Part shown: positions 4,798-5,195 of the stretch, one piece after another
Layout of the letters: every line of letters begins with the position of its first letter
Numbering within the stretch: the first letter of the stretch is position 1
DNA from: Candidatus Bathyarchaeota archaeon
GTDB taxonomy: Archaea > Thermoproteota > Bathyarchaeia > 40CM-2-53-6 > FEN-987
Assembly: GCA_003152955.1 (NCBI GenBank)
Contig: PMBQ01000241.1
Span: 1-5,195 of the forward strand
Reading direction: 5' to 3'
Length of the DNA stretch: 5,195 bases
Notes under the pieces: generated by a model
Told to the model about the DNA's origin: nothing
Databases searched by the model: none
Seen by the model: only the letters and a program-made list of their open reading frames with translations
Translations under genes and position numbers: made by a program

Positions 4798-5195
4798 TCA
4801 GGAAGAGTACCTCCTAAGGAAGTCTCTGAGAAAGCCCTGATCGTAGTTTGGAAGTTTCATGACACTCTTCGGCATCTCATCAAAGTGTACCCTGACAGGC
4901 ACCTTCTCTAGGGATAGTATGAAGGATTTCTCCATAAGCGTTCTAAGGTTGAGTATATCTTCCGCATTATATCTGACCAAAGCATCCAGTGCCTCAGCTC
5001 TTCCATGTTTGAACGCGTTCCACAAGAGAGGTGCGAGCCACCCGTCAACTTCTCCGATAGGACCTTTTCGCAAGAGACCAAACTGCTTCTCAATCTGTTT
5101 AAGTCCTCCTCTGTGGCCCAACCGGTAGAGCACATATCGAAGATCTATATGCGCGTACCAAGGATCAGCAAGATTCAACTCCCTCTCAATGAACG
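4798..5195 (-). CDS. Predicted RNase H-like 3'-5' exonuclease (YprB type), N-terminus beyond the right edge
   Basis: About 131 C-terminal residues of a predicted DEDD-type nuclease of the RNase_H_2/YprB family, related to DnaQ-like exonucleases. The visible part begins FIERELNLADPWYAHIDLR, typical of the strand and helix after the second exonuclease motif. It continues with YVLYRLGHRGGLKQIEKQFG, then EVDGWLAPLLWNAF, and RYNAEDILNLRTLME, where NAED carries the expected third-motif catalytic Asp. Motifs I and II lie outside the window, so catalysis cannot be judged. The frame stays open to the edge, so the TTG at 5178 is not the start. The C-terminus adds about 45 residues after the catalytic helix without a recognised domain. 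It is convergent with the 77-residue gene, with 79 bases between the stops. Confidence 0.85.
   Translation of the reverse strand, partial: FIERELNLADPWYAHIDLRYVLYRLGHRGGLKQIEKQFGLLRKGPIGEVDGWLAPLLWNAFKHGRAEALDALVRYNAEDILNLRTLMEKSFILSLEKVPVRVHFDEMPKSVMKLPNYDQGFLRDFLRRYSS

Noticed and set aside
1..5195. CRISPR array, insertion sequence or long direct repeats.
   Set aside because: No regularly spaced repeat, transposase or terminal inverted repeats of an insertion sequence were seen on either strand.

Overview
The window looks archaeal, most likely from the TACK group (a Bathyarchaeia- or Thermoproteota-like lineage; that placement is an inference). The signs are a tRNA-Leu whose two introns are both bounded by bulge-helix-bulge folds, TTG and GTG start codons, GGTG-type ribosome binding sites, TATA-like boxes close to starts, and archaeal-type protein families. 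Base composition is balanced, and coding stretches are often rich in A and C on the sense strand.

Layout. 1-683 (minus) is the N-terminal part of an HtpX-like M48 membrane metalloprotease, cut by the left edge. Across a short shared promoter region three plus-strand genes follow: a zinc-ribbon protein (748-1521), an alpha-helical soluble protein (1598-2134) and an SPFH/band-7 protein with two C-terminal zinc ribbons (2140-3129). Together with HtpX they look like a membrane-stress or membrane-quality-control module, comparable in content to the bacterial YdjG/YdjI-type phage-shock gene sets.

3130-3647 holds no intact gene. On the minus strand there is a small three-helix membrane protein broken by two one-base shifts, each at a homopolymer run. 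On the plus strand there is a protein-like open frame without a start codon. 3648-3833 is tRNA-Leu(CAA) with a 60-nt non-canonical intron at 30/31 and a 38-nt canonical intron at 37/38; removing both gives an intact 88-nt type II tRNA with encoded CCA. The tRNA 3' end runs into nested inverted repeats and a G-rich tract, and 3879-4117 has no recognisable gene.

4118-4441 encodes a small protein with two ribbon-helix-helix-like repeats in one chain, followed by an unrecognised 77-residue frame (4485-4718). At the right edge, 4798-5195 (minus) is the C-terminal part of a predicted DEDD/RNase H-like exonuclease (YprB-like), whose N-terminus lies outside the window.
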